NCBI GenBank assembly: GCA_018894105.1
Contig: CM032133.1
Coordinates: 15,576,501 to 15,640,500 of the forward strand
From: Jacaranda mimosifolia
Taxonomy: Eukaryota > Streptophyta > Magnoliopsida > Lamiales > Bignoniaceae
Direction: 5' to 3'
Length of the DNA: 64,000 nucleotides
Position numbers and translations under genes: made by a program. Positions 1 to 10,715 of the stretch are shown here, piece after piece (position 1 is the first letter of the stretch; the number at the start of each line of letters is the position of its first letter). Under the pieces are notes generated by a model, which worked only from the letters and a program-made list of their open reading frames with translations, had not been told where the DNA came from and made no database searches.

Positions 1-1
1 T

Positions 2-343
2 GCGCCGTCGACCGAGGCGCAGAAGAGAATGGCCGAGGTGGCCAAGAAGTTGGATGAGATTGCCAAGAAGTTTGTCTTTGCCGACGAGTTTACCTTCGAG
101 GTTCGAGATGGCATGGTCGACGTTGTCGCGCACCTTCCTCCGCTGAATGGGAGATTTCTAACCGATGAGGCTGGACCCTCTCAGCCGGTGACGGTCGCTG
201 TTCCTATTGCTATCGCGATGCCTGAGTCGAGGGCAAGCGATCATGCAGTAGTTCCTATTTCGATTCCTTCGAGCAATGAGCTCGAGCAAGCTATTGAGAA
301 GGGCGGTCAAGGAAGGCACGATGAGGGCACTGGGTCAAGCTGA
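2..343 (+). CDS. C-terminal part of antisense accessory ORF of the Tat-type element (partial)
   Basis: The reading frame is open from the first bases of the window to a TGA at 341-343, so the 5' part lies outside. The first Met in frame is at 29, but the frame continues upstream of it, so this is probably not the true start. The visible part begins with a Lys/Glu/Ala-rich, probably helical or coiled-coil stretch (MAEVAKKLDEIAKKFVFADE) and ends in a low-complexity, acidic and Ser-rich tail. I recognise no catalytic motif. It lies on the strand opposite to gag-pol and beyond the integrase and tandem repeats. This is where Tat-lineage elements (Retand and Grande types) carry an extra ORF of unknown function. 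An unrelated plant gene fragment is possible. Confidence 0.5.
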   Translation, partial: APSTEAQKRMAEVAKKLDEIAKKFVFADEFTFEVRDGMVDVVAHLPPLNGRFLTDEAGPSQPVTVAVPIAIAMPESRASDHAVVPISIPSSNELEQAIEKGGQGRHDEGTGSS

Positions 344-620
344 TGCTGCTGCACTGATGTACTTTTCATTATGATTGATGTAATTATTTTGATATGTATA
401 ATTGGGATTTTTGAAATTGGAAGAAATTCTCATTTTGCTGTTTGAACATCTTTATTTAGTTGAATAACATGCGTTCTTTTATGACTCTTTTAAAAAAAAA
501 ATTGTAGTTGAATGTTTGTGTTGTTAAATTTTGGTAAAGTTAGTTCAGGATCATCATCGAATGAACAATGATTACCTAATCCAATGCATATTTCAATTCA
601 TGTTATGTATGTGCAATTTA
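344..620. other. AT-rich non-coding stretch
   Basis: Sequence between the antisense ORF and the tandem repeats. It is A/T-rich with short homopolymer runs. I see no gene in it. It is best read as part of the element's region downstream of integrase. Confidence 0.5.
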
Positions 621-790
621 GCCACTTCGGGGTCGGCTGTAATCTATCATGTCGATTGCTTAATTGAACAAGATAACTAACGATGAACTCATATAATTTA
701 GCGACTGCGGGGTTGATTGCAATCTATCATGTCGATTGCTTAATTGAACAAGATAACTAACGATGAACTCATATAATTTAGCGACTATGG
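621..790. repeat. 80-bp direct tandem repeat, two units plus a partial third
   Basis: Units at 621-700 and 701-780 are almost identical, and a third begins at 781 (GCGACTATGGGGTCGATATT) before diverging. Each unit starts with a GC-rich phrase close to GCGACTGCGGGGTCGAT and ends with ATATAATTTA. The repeat lies between the integrase end and the antisense ORF, a region known to vary and form tandem arrays in Tat/Ogre elements. Confidence 0.9.
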
Positions 791-819
791 GGTCGATATT
801 AAAAATTTAGGGCTCAGTG

Positions 820-1019
820 TGGCGGCTGGGGGCCTGCTTGGCCGACTAGGGGGTCTAGGCTGCGAAGCCTGCTTGGTTGACAATTTGGTTTTGGCTATGA
901 AGCCTTGACTTGGCGGCTAGAAGCCTGCTTGGTTGACTATGGGGCCGATAATTTGGTCTTGGCTGTGAAGCCTTGACTTGGCAGCTAAAAGCCTGCTTGG
1001 TCGACTACGGGGTCGACAG
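820..1019. repeat. Second tandem repeat, about 68-bp period, about 2.5-3 diverged units
   Basis: The phrase GACTTGGCGGCTAGAAGCC at 907 recurs 68 bases later at 975 with a few changes, each copy followed by CTGCTTGGTTGACTATGGGG-like sequence. A more diverged copy begins near 821. The phrase ACTATGGGGTCGA is shared with the 80-bp repeats next to it, so both arrays probably derive from one ancestral unit. Confidence 0.85.
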
Positions 1020-1109
1020 TAAGTAATCAACTTATGCAAGTAGGTATTCGCAAGAATTTCCACAAACTTTCATTTCTGCGAGAAAATACAATGGAGGCTA
1101 GTAACCTTT

Positions 1110-4100
1110 TTAAACATAGAATTTCTTCAGATTTACAGCGTTCCAAGGTTCTGGTAGCTCGTTTCCGCGTATGTTTGCTAATCGGTATGCATTGTATTTC
1201 GACACTTTGACCACGGAGTAAGGTTTCTCCCATTTCATATCGAGTTTTCCCACATTTCTTGACACTTCAACTTTCTTGAGGACTAGGTCGCCGACTTTGA
1301 AACTACGGGGTCGAATTTCCTTATTGTAACGTTCCGTCATCTTCGATCAGTATCGCTGCATTGTATTGTAGGCTATGTGGCGCATCTCATCGATGGTGAT
1401 TAGATCGAGGGTCCGCTCTGTTGCGTTTCTAACCAGGTTATAGTGAATCACTCGGGTTGTGTGTTGCACCAATTCGGATAGAATTACCACCTTGGAGCCG
1501 TAGACCAAGCTGTAGGGGTTGCGGCCCGTGGCTGTTTGAGGTGTGGTTATGTATGCTCGCAGCACCCCAATGAGGTCTTCTGCCCAACTTGCTCCTGTTC
1601 CTGCTGTTCGAGCTTTGAGGTGGTTGAGAACTGTTCTATTTGTGACCTTTGTCTGACCATTAGCCTGGGGGTTTCCTATCGATATAAAGTGTTGGCATAT
1701 TCCCAAAGCCTCGCGCCATTTCTTATGCTCTTACTTTGAAATTGGGCCTCGTTGTCCGAGATTAGGACTTTGGGCAAACTGAAACGGCAGATTATGTTAT
1801 TCCAAATGAAGCTCTTGATGGCCGCATCGGTGATTTTTGGAACTGCTTCTGCTTCGACCCATTTAGTGAAGTAGTCGACCACTACGATGATAACTTTTCG
1901 TTGGCAGGATGTTTTTAGGAGAGATTTGGCTATGTCGATTCCCCACTGGTCGAATGGCCACGTGATCTGGACGTTTACCATTGACGCGGCTGGTTGGTGC
2001 GGTATGTTCGAGTGGAGTTGGCATGACGGGCACTTTCTAGCGAAGTCAACTGAGTCTTTTAATAAGGTGGGCCAAAAATAACCGTATTGGATGACTTTGT
2101 GGGCCAAGGATCGACCTCCAGCATGATTGCCACAAATGTCGGCGTGGATCTTGTGAAGTACTTCGTTTGCCTCTTCGGGTGTTAGGCACTTAAATGGTGG
2201 TCCTGATATCGACCTCTTCTAGAGCTGTCCATGCTCGCCGAGGGCGAATTTGGCTGTATGTGCTCTAAGTCTGTGGGTCTCCTTTTCGTCATCAAGGATT
2301 GTCCCTTGGCTTCGGTAGAGCTTGATTGGGTCTTGCCAGGAGGGCGCTGCCTCTTTGATGCTCCTGATGAGGTTCTGGTGGTTGGTGTGTATACATAGTT
2401 TGCTGGCTACCAAGAACATTATAGTTCTTTCCCTGGTTCCCCTCATCGATGATTTGGGACCTATCGACATTGAAGGTTCTTGTCTTTTGCCTCATTGGCT
2501 TGTAGAAAGGGTCTATGTTGAGACGATGGATGATAACACTTAGGTCGATTCCTTGGAGGTCAGAGGCTTTCCATGCAAACACATCAATATTTCTCCAAAG
2601 GAAATCGACCATGAGGCATTCCAGACGGTCGCCTAAATCACTTCCGACCCGAGTAGTCTTGTCAGGGTTTCCCGGCTCTAGCTTGATCGTTTTGAACTCC
2701 CCGATGGGCTCGACCCTGAGTATCTTCCAACTTCCTCTTCTTGGATGAAGATCCCTCATCGAGTTTTGCTACAAGGGCGTCTCCCGAGGGCTTCAGTTGA
2801 GGTTGCTTTTTCTGTTTGTTGGACTCGACCGAAATGGTATAGCAACGCCATGCATCCTTAAGATTACACAAAAGTTCCCCTACTCCTGCTGGGGTTGGGA
2901 ATTTGATCTTAATATGGTAGGTTGAGACAATAACCCTAAAGTCGTTTATGGTAGGTCATCTAATGATGACATTGTAGGCAAATGGAGCGTCGACTACCTG
3001 GTAGTTAATCATTAAGGTTCTGCTATGGGTGCCCTATCCAAAGGATGTAGATAGGTTAATAGATCCCTCTGGGATGATCTCGAACCCTCCAAATCCGTCC
3101 AGCGGTGTTCGAACTTGCTCAAACTTTAATTGCCCCAAATTCATTATGTTCATCGTAGACAAAAATATGATGTTCGCAGAACTGCCATTTTCGACCAAAA
3201 TCTTTCTCACCTCAAAATTGGCTATTTCGAGTGCTACCACCATGGAGCAATAAATCTTTCTGTCGAATCCTCTATTTTTCAAATGATCGAGGTCAGACTC
3301 GGTGAAGGAGATTGGTTGTATGCTGGTTGAAAGCTGGAAAACTGTCTCAACATTGGCTGATTTGGTCGACTCCAGTTGGCTTTGGGTTTGTTTTCTAGCA
3401 GACCTTGAGTTCCCCTCCATCCCGTGGGACCTCTTGCAATCATGTCGATCACTCCTCGAATGGGTGGGTGGGGCTCCTGGGCTTGTTTCTTTCCTTTATC
3501 TTCTCTCCTCAGACTAGCCGAACTTTCTCTACGGGGAGTCCGGTTGGTTTTGCCCTCTTCACGCTGGCATGCTTGTCGCCATATTTTTTCAAATGATCCT
3601 GCTTGATCAATCTTTTGATTTCATCATGCAAATTAAAACAATCTTTCGTATCGTGCCCTTTTTGCTTATGGAAGTGGCAGTATTTCTTCGACTTTTTCAT
3701 GGCTTCTGTCTCGGTCAGTTTTCTGGGCCTTTTAAGGAGATTGTTGTGCTGGATAGCAAACAACACCTCCTTCTTTGGGAGGTTAATTGGAGTATAGTCA
3801 TGGAAGCGTTTGATGGGGGTTCGACATCCCTTTCTAAGCTAGCGGTCATCTTTTTCCTTGCTTTTCTTCTTCTCGACCTCGAGATTGCCACATTTCAATT
3901 TATTCATCTCATCTTGGGTCATGTATCTTTCCACGAGGTCGAGGAGCTCCTCCATCGACCTTGGCTGCTCGCGCACCAATGCATTGGCACATTCCTTGTG
4001 CCTGAGGCCCAAAAATAATACGTCGATCAGGAACTCGATCCTTGGGCTGTCGATTTTCAACACCTCGTGTTAAATCTGGTAAAAACATCTTGGAGGGATT

Positions 4101-5063
4101 TCCCTTCATTTTATTTCACCGTGTGTAAATGGGTGTGGGGGAGTTTTGCCTTTCTCTTGCTTGCAAACTGATGTAAAAACTTGTCGCACAACTGGTCTAC
4201 GAGTATATCGACGCCGGTTCCAATTTAATGAACCAGTCCAACGCTATCCCCTGAAAGATGGTTACCAACATCTTGGCGTGGATGTTATCGCTGTGCCCGT
4301 GCGGCTGCATCATGTGTTCGAACTGCATCAGGTGTTCGTTTGGGTCTGATGAGCCATCATATCGAGGTAGGCCAGTCGGAATTTTGGCATCGACGGTAAT
4401 GCGGTCATCAATAATATCCTGGATGAATGGTGAATCTCTCTCCATTCGAAACCTTGGCAGTCCCTCTTGATTGTAGTTTCTCTCTGTGTTTCTCCTCGAG
4501 ATCTCCTTCAATCGCCGATTCAACTGTTGGACTTAATGGGATACTTCTTCCCATTCTTCCTGGTCTGCTTGGGATGCGTTTCTATTCAAGTAGGGCCTTG
4601 AGCACTCGACCTTATTGCATGGAGGGGCTCGAATGGGTCGAACGTCGTGGTCAACGGAATTTGCAACCTCTTCACGGGGCATGGGTCTAGCCACTTCCCT
4701 TGTAAAACAGCTTGGGCTTACTTCTCACCTCGAGGGAGACCTTCTAGACTCTGGTCGATCTTAGTTTTCCCTAGGTGGTCTCTCTTCCAGGGCCGCGAGT
4801 TGTGAGGTTGCATTAGCTGCTGGCTCTGGTTGTACGGTATGCCGATTCAAAGCTGCTGAAAGTTGAGCTAAAATCTAGGCAGATATCTATTCGCTGATGA
4901 GTTGCATCAGTTGAGGCATGGTCAAGGCTAGGCGGTCGATCCTGGCGCGCCAGCTTTTTGCTAAGGTCGAGGAGGAGGAGAGCTAGATCTCTTGTTTTCT
5001 TCTCTTCCCGAGGGGGCTCGCCTGGTGTTCACCATTTTCGATAGTAGACTCAATGCTTCCCAT
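1110..5063 (-). pseudogene. Tat-type gag-pol polyprotein, broken, RT/RNase H core deleted
   Basis: On the minus strand a Met at 5063 just after the primer-binding-like tract starts gag. The gag core lies at about 4520-3840 (LPRYDGSSDPNEHL). A CHHC knuckle-like motif follows at about 3690 (YCHFHKQKGHDTKDC), and the protease region is at 3420-3034. There the usual D-T/S-G triad reads E-N-G in VENGSSANIIF. The RT lead-in lies at 2759-2430 (VDFLWRNIDVFAWKASDLQG). It then joins directly to the pre-integrase linker (KLYRSQGTILDDEKETHRLR), so the RT fingers, palm with YxDD, and RNase H are missing. Integrase at 2110-1347 has a zinc-binding part (CPSCQLH), a first Asp in WGIDIAK and a second in LISDNEAQF. 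The Glu position reads Lys in NGQTKVTN. The C-terminal module ends at 1110. Many stops and frame changes interrupt it. Confidence 0.85.
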
Positions 5064-5740
5064 AAATGGTGCCAAATGATGAGGATGAAATCCATTTTGG
5101 GCTGGATCATATGGTAAATTTGGAGATGTCTGACCTAGGTGGTCGATATGTAAAGGTAATTAGGTTAAGTCCTGCAATCACGTGCAAACATCAGGCTAGC
5201 CGAGGGCACGCCGATGCTCAAGTTAGTATAGAGTCGATCAGATATATCGAGCAGCAAAGTGAGGGCTTTTGGATATAGAATAGCATACCTTTTGAGAGAT
5301 TGGAGTGGGGTAATTTATAGCCTTCTCTTGGTGGGGATTTGTTTGAGATGCTCTCGACATGTAGGGAGAATCTTTGTCCTTGCAGGAGGGACATTAGGTC
5401 AACTCACATTCCTGTACTATTCCAAGTGGTTGCCTTTCTAGGTTTCATGGGTAGGTTAGTACACTGTAGACGCGCCTCTTGCCTAGTGCCGCAGCATGGG
5501 TGGTACTAGGGCGGCATATACCATTAATGCGGAGGCATGCTGCCTGTCAGGGTATTTAATGCAGTAGAGTTGATTCCGCACCGAGTCGACCTCCATGGTT
5601 GGTGGCAAGGTCAACTTTATGATGGGTTAAAGCACGACACGAGAGGTGGACGAGCGTCTCGGTCGAAGGGTCGACTAGTGGCCTTGTTTGTGATTGACGT
5701 CGATCTGGATGGTCGATTTGGGTCACCTGACATCAGTGGC
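5064..5740 (-). repeat. Probable 5' LTR and primer-binding region of the first Tat-type element
   Basis: Immediately upstream of gag the minus strand reads TCATTTGGCACCATTTATGGG, resembling the LTR end plus primer-binding tract of plant Ty3/gypsy elements (TTTGGCACC...). Upstream sequence to about 5740 keeps the element's higher GC and is rich in TCGAC/GTCGA. Because the partner LTR is outside the window, the boundaries and the LTR identity are inferred. Confidence 0.5.
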
Positions 5741-6290
5741 TCTATTGGGCCCGGGGTATGATATAATACATAATGAATATATAATACATATATGATAATA
5801 TATATAATTATTTAATACAAAATTCTACCTGCCACCCCCGTACCCCACCACGCCGTCTCCCCCAACACTTACAGGCTGCCATTGCAGCCCGTAAGTGTCT
5901 CCCCCCACAATTTATACACCCCTCACCCCGTCTCCCCAATACCACTATGGCCAGATCCGGTGGTTTTTGATTTTTTTCCTTTTTTTTATATCATTTCAAG
6001 TGCCGACCATCGGTGGGGGCTGCTAGCGGCGGATTTCGGCCACCGGTGGAGGATGTCAGCGGCATCTGTCAGCTATGGTGGAGTGAGGTAGTCATTTATA
6101 TATACAATTGTAAATATTTACACTTGTATATAATATATATACACATATATAACATACATATACATTATATATATGATAATATATTATAATGTGTATATAT
6201 ATAATATATATATTTTAAAAAATATAATATGATTTTATATAAACCATTGATTTTTTAAAAGAAGATCTAACGGTTGATGAATAAGAGCAT
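5741..6290. other. AT-rich spacer with TA-dinucleotide tracts
   Basis: Contains ATATAT-rich runs at 5760-5815 and 6090-6240 around a short C-rich block at 5825-5945. Short ORFs here have no recognisable motif. No gene is supported. Confidence 0.6.
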
Positions 6291-6314
6291 AATTATCTTT
6301 TTATATACAAAAAT

Positions 6315-6455
6315 TTAAGCCCAAATGCACGCACGAGCGCATGTCCTACACCCATGCTCTCAGGAGGGTTTGTTGCATGGTTTTTTAAAATATGAGGGTG
6401 TTTTTTATCTATTTTTTTTTCACAAGGGGGTAATTTGTAAAAATCCCTAGAGAAT
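6315..6455. repeat. Remnant resembling the right terminus of the 12.9-19.3 kb MULE
   Basis: The block has the same order of landmarks as the right terminal inverted repeat at 19125-19255. These are a GCGC(A/G)TG..CC.A-type start, GCTT/GTTGC, a TTTTTAAAA-type tract, GGTG(G)TTTTTT, a long T run followed by CAC, and a final CAAGGGGGTA versus CAGGGGGGTA. I see no inverted partner nearby, so this would be a decayed terminus. Confidence 0.45.
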
Positions 6456-6489
6456 TCATAAGTCTTGTGTTGGCATTGCATTTTCCTAA

Positions 6490-7640
6490 ACTCCTAACTA
6501 TTTGTCAGGTCAGCATCGGTTGTTTCATCATTCGCTAGTCTGGACCCTTACTCAAGGTTATCCTACTATGGGCCACATATTCTTTTAAGGTAACCTTCAT
6601 GGATCAACTTCTTTTATTTCATCCTTCAAATTACAGCACTCCTCATAAGTATGTCCATGATTGTGATGGAAATTACACCACTTCTCAGGCTTCTATCTGT
6701 TAGGGTTATCTACCATCTTTGCGGAGTGTTGGACTAAGCTTTATTACTCAGCAACAATGAATATATCCACCCTCATGGCATTTAGAGAAGTGTACTTAGA
6801 GATCAATCTAGAAAGACTACATTGGTGATCCTCTGGCTTCTTGTTTATGCTACCTCCTTCTTTTTATGCCTTATATTTGCTTATGTCAATTGAAGCCATC
6901 ACTTTCTTAATTTGGATATATTTCTTTACTTAGATTAAGAGTTCTTCTAGAGTAGCAGGTGATTTTCAACCTATGGATTCTTGAAATTTTCGATGCTTTA
7001 AGTTTGTTGAATAATACTGGACACTAGCTCTTCCCAACTGGTGATGGATCCAGCGGGCATCTAGTTGGACTAGGTTAGGACGTGTTTAGTTAGCATGGTA
7101 CACAACACCTTGCAAAAAGTAGCTTTATCAGATCATATAGTTCCATTTGCACCAAAAAGTTGTCCATATGTGCCTGGGGCTTACTCATATCTTCAAATTC
7201 TAGGAGGTTGGCGATCTTTGTGCCATGATGGAGCAACTCAACCAAGATAGCTAGGCAAAAGGAGTCACGTCTAGGGAGAGTGACAATTTGAGGAAGAAAT
7301 TCACTTTCTACACCACTTGAGTGCTAAAGGATAGTAGAGTGAGTGGAAACTCCAGCTGCAATATCTAACAACTATGATTAATCATCTTAGAGGGAAGACT
7401 GTACATCAACTTATTAAGGTGGTGGAAGAGCCATGCCTTATCTCTTTGTTTACCTTGTGTTCAGTCCTCTATATGGATGATAGCTTCCTGCTCCAGTGAT
7501 AGGATAGGGGTTGCTCCTGTAGGTAGTGTTCATCAACATGTTGCCACCAACTGGTGTGGAAGCATTCTCCACCAGTGCTAATAATGAGCTTTTTTAGTCA
7601 TCTAGAGCATCAGCGCTCCAAGAAGTGAAGCTTGCTGCTT
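6490..7640 (-). pseudogene. Decayed gypsy gag fragment
   Basis: On the minus strand around 6610-6690 the sequence translates to a knuckle-like motif (KWCNFHHNHGHTYEEC) followed by NLKDEIK. This matches the YCHFHKQKGHDTKDCFNL motif of the first element in order and spacing. The rest of the block keeps gag-like fragments broken by many stops. No protease or RT is visible downstream. It reads as the 5' part of a minus-oriented element whose leader and LTR would be at 7640-8200. Confidence 0.6.
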
Positions 7641-7699
7641 GGGAGTTGCCTTCGATGGCGAGGTCACATCGAGTGCTTTCTTAGTGGTCAGATGGGATT

Positions 7700-8200
7700 G
7701 TGCATCCATTCGATTATTCTCTGTGTCCTGGCCTCGAAGTGCCATTGAGATGATGGAGTCTCGAGCTTTTGATCTCATCTACATCCTCAGCATTCCGCAT
7801 GTTAGAAGGGAGTTTCCACAGACAATACTAAGATGATATTGTACAAAAATAAAGTCGGGATCTTTTCTTGAAATCAACTTAGTATTATGCTTCTACTTTT
7901 TGAACACGCTTGCATAGAGTTAGAGCTCCAATTTTTTGCAAATGTTTGCTTAAATGCCTTTTCGATTTTGAAAGTTGGTATTTATATTAATTAAATCCTT
8001 AGTGAGCTTTGACTCACTTAGGTTGGAGGCCATCTTGAATGAGCTTAAATTAGCAGGTTCATTGGCCACTTTTTTATTTAATTAATTTGACATTTTATTT
8101 ACTTTTACTTTTTTACCATTGGGATCATAATTTGTCATATCAATACTTTTTCTATTTTCTTTTTCTTTTCTTCTTCACTAAATTTCTTAATTCTAACATA
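7700..8200 (-). repeat. LTR-like and leader sequence (repeat family B, copy 1)
   Basis: The segment at about 7985-8070 (AATCCTTAGTGAGCTTTGACTC...) resembles blocks at about 12095-12170 and 62580-62660 in the same orientation, each followed by AT-rich sequence. The part at 7735-7800 (GATGGAGTCTCGAGC) matches the reverse complement of about 22750-22810, which lies just upstream of another gag. The relative positions fit an LTR plus leader upstream of gag. The ends are not defined. Confidence 0.5.
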
Positions 8201-8303
8201 ACAATAATATAATAGAACAGAAAAAGGAAGAAGAATTGCCATAGTAGAATAGCCAATATTTTGAAAATTAAAATATAATCAGTATTCTGACTCACTTTAT
8301 GTT

Positions 8304-8495
8304 TGGGCAGTTCCGTTTTTTATGTTTGGGCTGCTCCTTTTTTAAGCATCAAGGCAGGGACTAGCATCGTGGGCCTACGGGCACTCGGTCGAGGCATCAA
8401 AGGGACCCGAATGTAAAAGCATCTGGACAGAAATACCCCGACATGCAAAATCTAAAATATCAAATCTACCCCTCTGTCTAGGGTGCATAAAAGAA
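8304..8495 (+). promoter_or_regulatory. Promoter region of BTF3 gene: site II-like motifs and TATA-like box
   Basis: TGGGCA (8304-8309), TGGGCT (8327-8332) and TGGGCC (8370-8375) match the TGGGCY 'site II' class, which is common upstream of plant translation-related genes. CATAAAAG at 8486-8493 is TATA-like and sits about 25-30 bases before a pyrimidine-rich stretch that could hold the transcription start. Function is inferred from motif and position only. Confidence 0.45.
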
Positions 8496-8514
8496 CCTGA
8501 CACGAGGGTTTCAT

Positions 8515-8586
8515 CGTTGTTATCCACTCCCCTCTTCTACAATTCAACTCTTCTTCTCTCTCGATTTGCCACCACAGCTCGAAGAG
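8515..8586 (+). other. BTF3: Probable non-coding first exon (5' UTR) of the BTF3 gene
   Basis: A pyrimidine-rich leader (ATCCACTCCCCTCTTCTACA) ends in CTCGAAGAG followed by GT at 8587. The next good acceptor, TTCTATGCAG, ends at 9503 directly before the start codon. A 5' UTR intron of about 0.9 kb would fit this T-rich interval. The transcription start is a guess from the TATA-like box. Confidence 0.5.
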
Positions 8587-9503
8587 GTATTACCATAATA
8601 CCGCATTCTTGTCGTTCTTTTTCCATATGCATAGTTTCATATGCTTTTCGCGTTCAATTTTTCTAATTTTTAGTATATTTTTGGGGATTTTGGCATACAT
8701 GTATGTGTGCGCGGGCATGTAAATGATGGGGCTTCGATATCTTTATGTGCCATTATGTTGCATATGTAATTTCACCATTGTGGCTTTATTTTTTAGATAA
8801 TTTCTATGTTTCAAAGGTATAAGGCTTCGGGAAATAGGTTTTTGAAGTTTTTGATTCCTCTGTGTTTCGTTTTAGTTGGCTTTTAATGTTAAGATATTTG
8901 AATTTTGTGATTTTAACCTTGACATTTTACTCTCTGCTCAAAATCCTTCTTGTGTGCTATGTTTGTCTTGGGTTCTGTTTCGTTAATTTTGGATAAGGTT
9001 TTGCTGTAGCTATGGACTGCGGCAGTATTGTTCATGACTTGAATTTATCGGTCATCAGGACAAATGCTACTTTTTTTATTGATTTAGGAAATTGTTCTTT
9101 TGCTTGTGATATCCAATCTTGTACATTAACAAATGTAAGTACAAGAGTACGGGTTTTCTATTGCAGTTAAAAGTTGAAACTGTGAACTTCATTCCCAGGG
9201 CTTTCTTTTAAACAAGGATTTATTTTGGTTATTAAACTTCCCAGACGGAATATGCTATTGTCTAAGAAGAATACAAATTTTAATGGAAGAGTATATATAA
9301 GCCTGTGTATTGATATGTGCAGAAGAGCAAAGTTACCATGTTTCATTTATATCTTCTTATTGGGAGCTGTCTTTGAGTCTTTCCTTGTCTAATTGTACTA
9401 TCAAAGGACACAACCGTAAAAATGTTTATGGGAGGAAACATTTCTAAACAAATCATCATAATTTTTTAAAATTATGTTCCCACTCCTTCAGTGTTCTATG
9501 CAG

Positions 9504-10715
9504 ATGAATGTGGAAAAGCTAATGAAGATGGCCGGTTCAGTCCGGACCGGTGGGAAGGGTACAATGAGAAGGTATGTCTTTTGACAGCTTGACATTTTTT
9601 TTTACATCGAGTAAATTCCACAAAGTCGTTTCCCTAATGAAACAATTACATATTGCTCAATAGCACTTTTGAGTTTTCACATGCTTCAATTAATTATGAT
9701 ACCGTGTAATAATTTTACTTCCTTTCTGATGTATTATTGAAATACTTATAGAAAGAAGAAGGCTGTTCACAAAACCACCACAACAGATGACAAAAGGCTT
9801 CAAAGTACCCTGAAGAGAATAGGAGTGAATGCCATACCTGCAATTGAGGAAGTCAATATTTTCAAGGAGGATGTAGTTATCCAGTTTATTAACCCAAAAG
9901 GTATCAAATATGTCAACAGAATTTCAATTTTTTCCAATGGTCTTTCTCCCCCGTTTTTGTTTTTATTATTCTTAACTTTTCTTTCCTTTGTTATTTAGTT
10001 CAAGCATCTATTGCTGCCAACACTTGGGTTGTTAGTGGTTCTCCTCAAACCAAGAGTATGTTTTCCATTCTCTATTCTGAATCTTCTCCCAACAGCTAGC
10101 ATGGTTGATTGTTAGTAACATATAATATTGATTTTTGTCTGTTATATTAATATAACAGATTCTATTCCTTGTAAATGCTTTCAGATACTTGTCAATATGG
10201 AAAATACATGCACCTTTTTTTGGTGTTTGTTAAAGTAGAAGTGATTTTGTTCTGTTTAGCAAACATTACTAAAATGGGCATCATATGCTTGTTTCTTTTA
10301 TATTTTGGCATGTTACACAGTGCAATAATTATTTTGTTCTGGTAAGAATGGTGGATGGTTTGATCACTTGACCTCTTCTTCTGTTATACTGTCTGCCTTT
10401 TCAGAGTTGCAAGACATTCTTCCTCAAATTATTCACCAATTGGGTAAGTGGAGTTTTTCTTTGCATATCGTCTTGTTTTTGTTCAAAGCAAGAAGTCTTT
10501 GCTCATACAAGGTTTAACTCTCAGGCCCAGATAACTTGGAGAATTTGAAGAAATTGGCAGAACAGTTCCAGAAGCAGGCCCCTGCTGCTGGCGCCAGTGC
10601 AGCTGCTGGTGCTACCGCGGCACCAGAGGATGCTGATGATGATGAGGTGCCAGACCTAGTCCCAGGAGAGACCTTTGAAGCTGCTGCTGAGGAGGGCCAC
10701 GCTCACACATCTTAA
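9504..10715 (+). CDS. BTF3: Basic transcription factor 3 / NAC-beta (nascent polypeptide-associated complex beta subunit)
   Basis: Five coding exons join without a break: 9504-9571, 9752-9900, 9999-10055, 10405-10443 and 10525-10715. All junctions are GT..AG. The total is 504 nt, 167 codons plus TAA. The start [19 protein letters not shown] leads into a basic RRKKK stretch (residues 22-26), the motif that contacts the ribosome in this family. The NAC domain follows at about residues 38-100 ([40 protein letters not shown]). An Ala/Pro-rich linker and an acidic C-terminal tail ([20 protein letters not shown]) complete it, close to the usual plant length of about 165. Together with NAC-alpha it shields nascent chains at the ribosome exit; the transcription-factor name is historical. 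It is the only gene in the window with an intact, fully spliced frame. Confidence 0.97.

Larger units (their letters stand above)
1..5740 (-). mobile_element. Damaged Tat-type Ty3/gypsy LTR retrotransposon, left end outside window
   Basis: Read on the minus strand, the order is a probable LTR (about 5740-5086), a primer-binding-like tract, gag, protease, a truncated RT start, integrase, a tandem-repeat region (about 1020-620), and then an ORF on the opposite strand (2-343). That order is known for the Tat lineage of plant Ty3/gypsy elements. The far LTR is not in the window, so target duplications cannot be tested. The many stops and frame changes and a missing RT core make it non-autonomous. 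The outer edge near 5740 is an estimate, placed where GC-rich element sequence gives way to AT-rich DNA. Confidence 0.75.

Noticed and set aside
621..1019. Idea that the 80-bp and 68-bp repeats form a CRISPR-like array
   Set aside because: Whole units are repeated without unique spacers, and the context is a plant retrotransposon.
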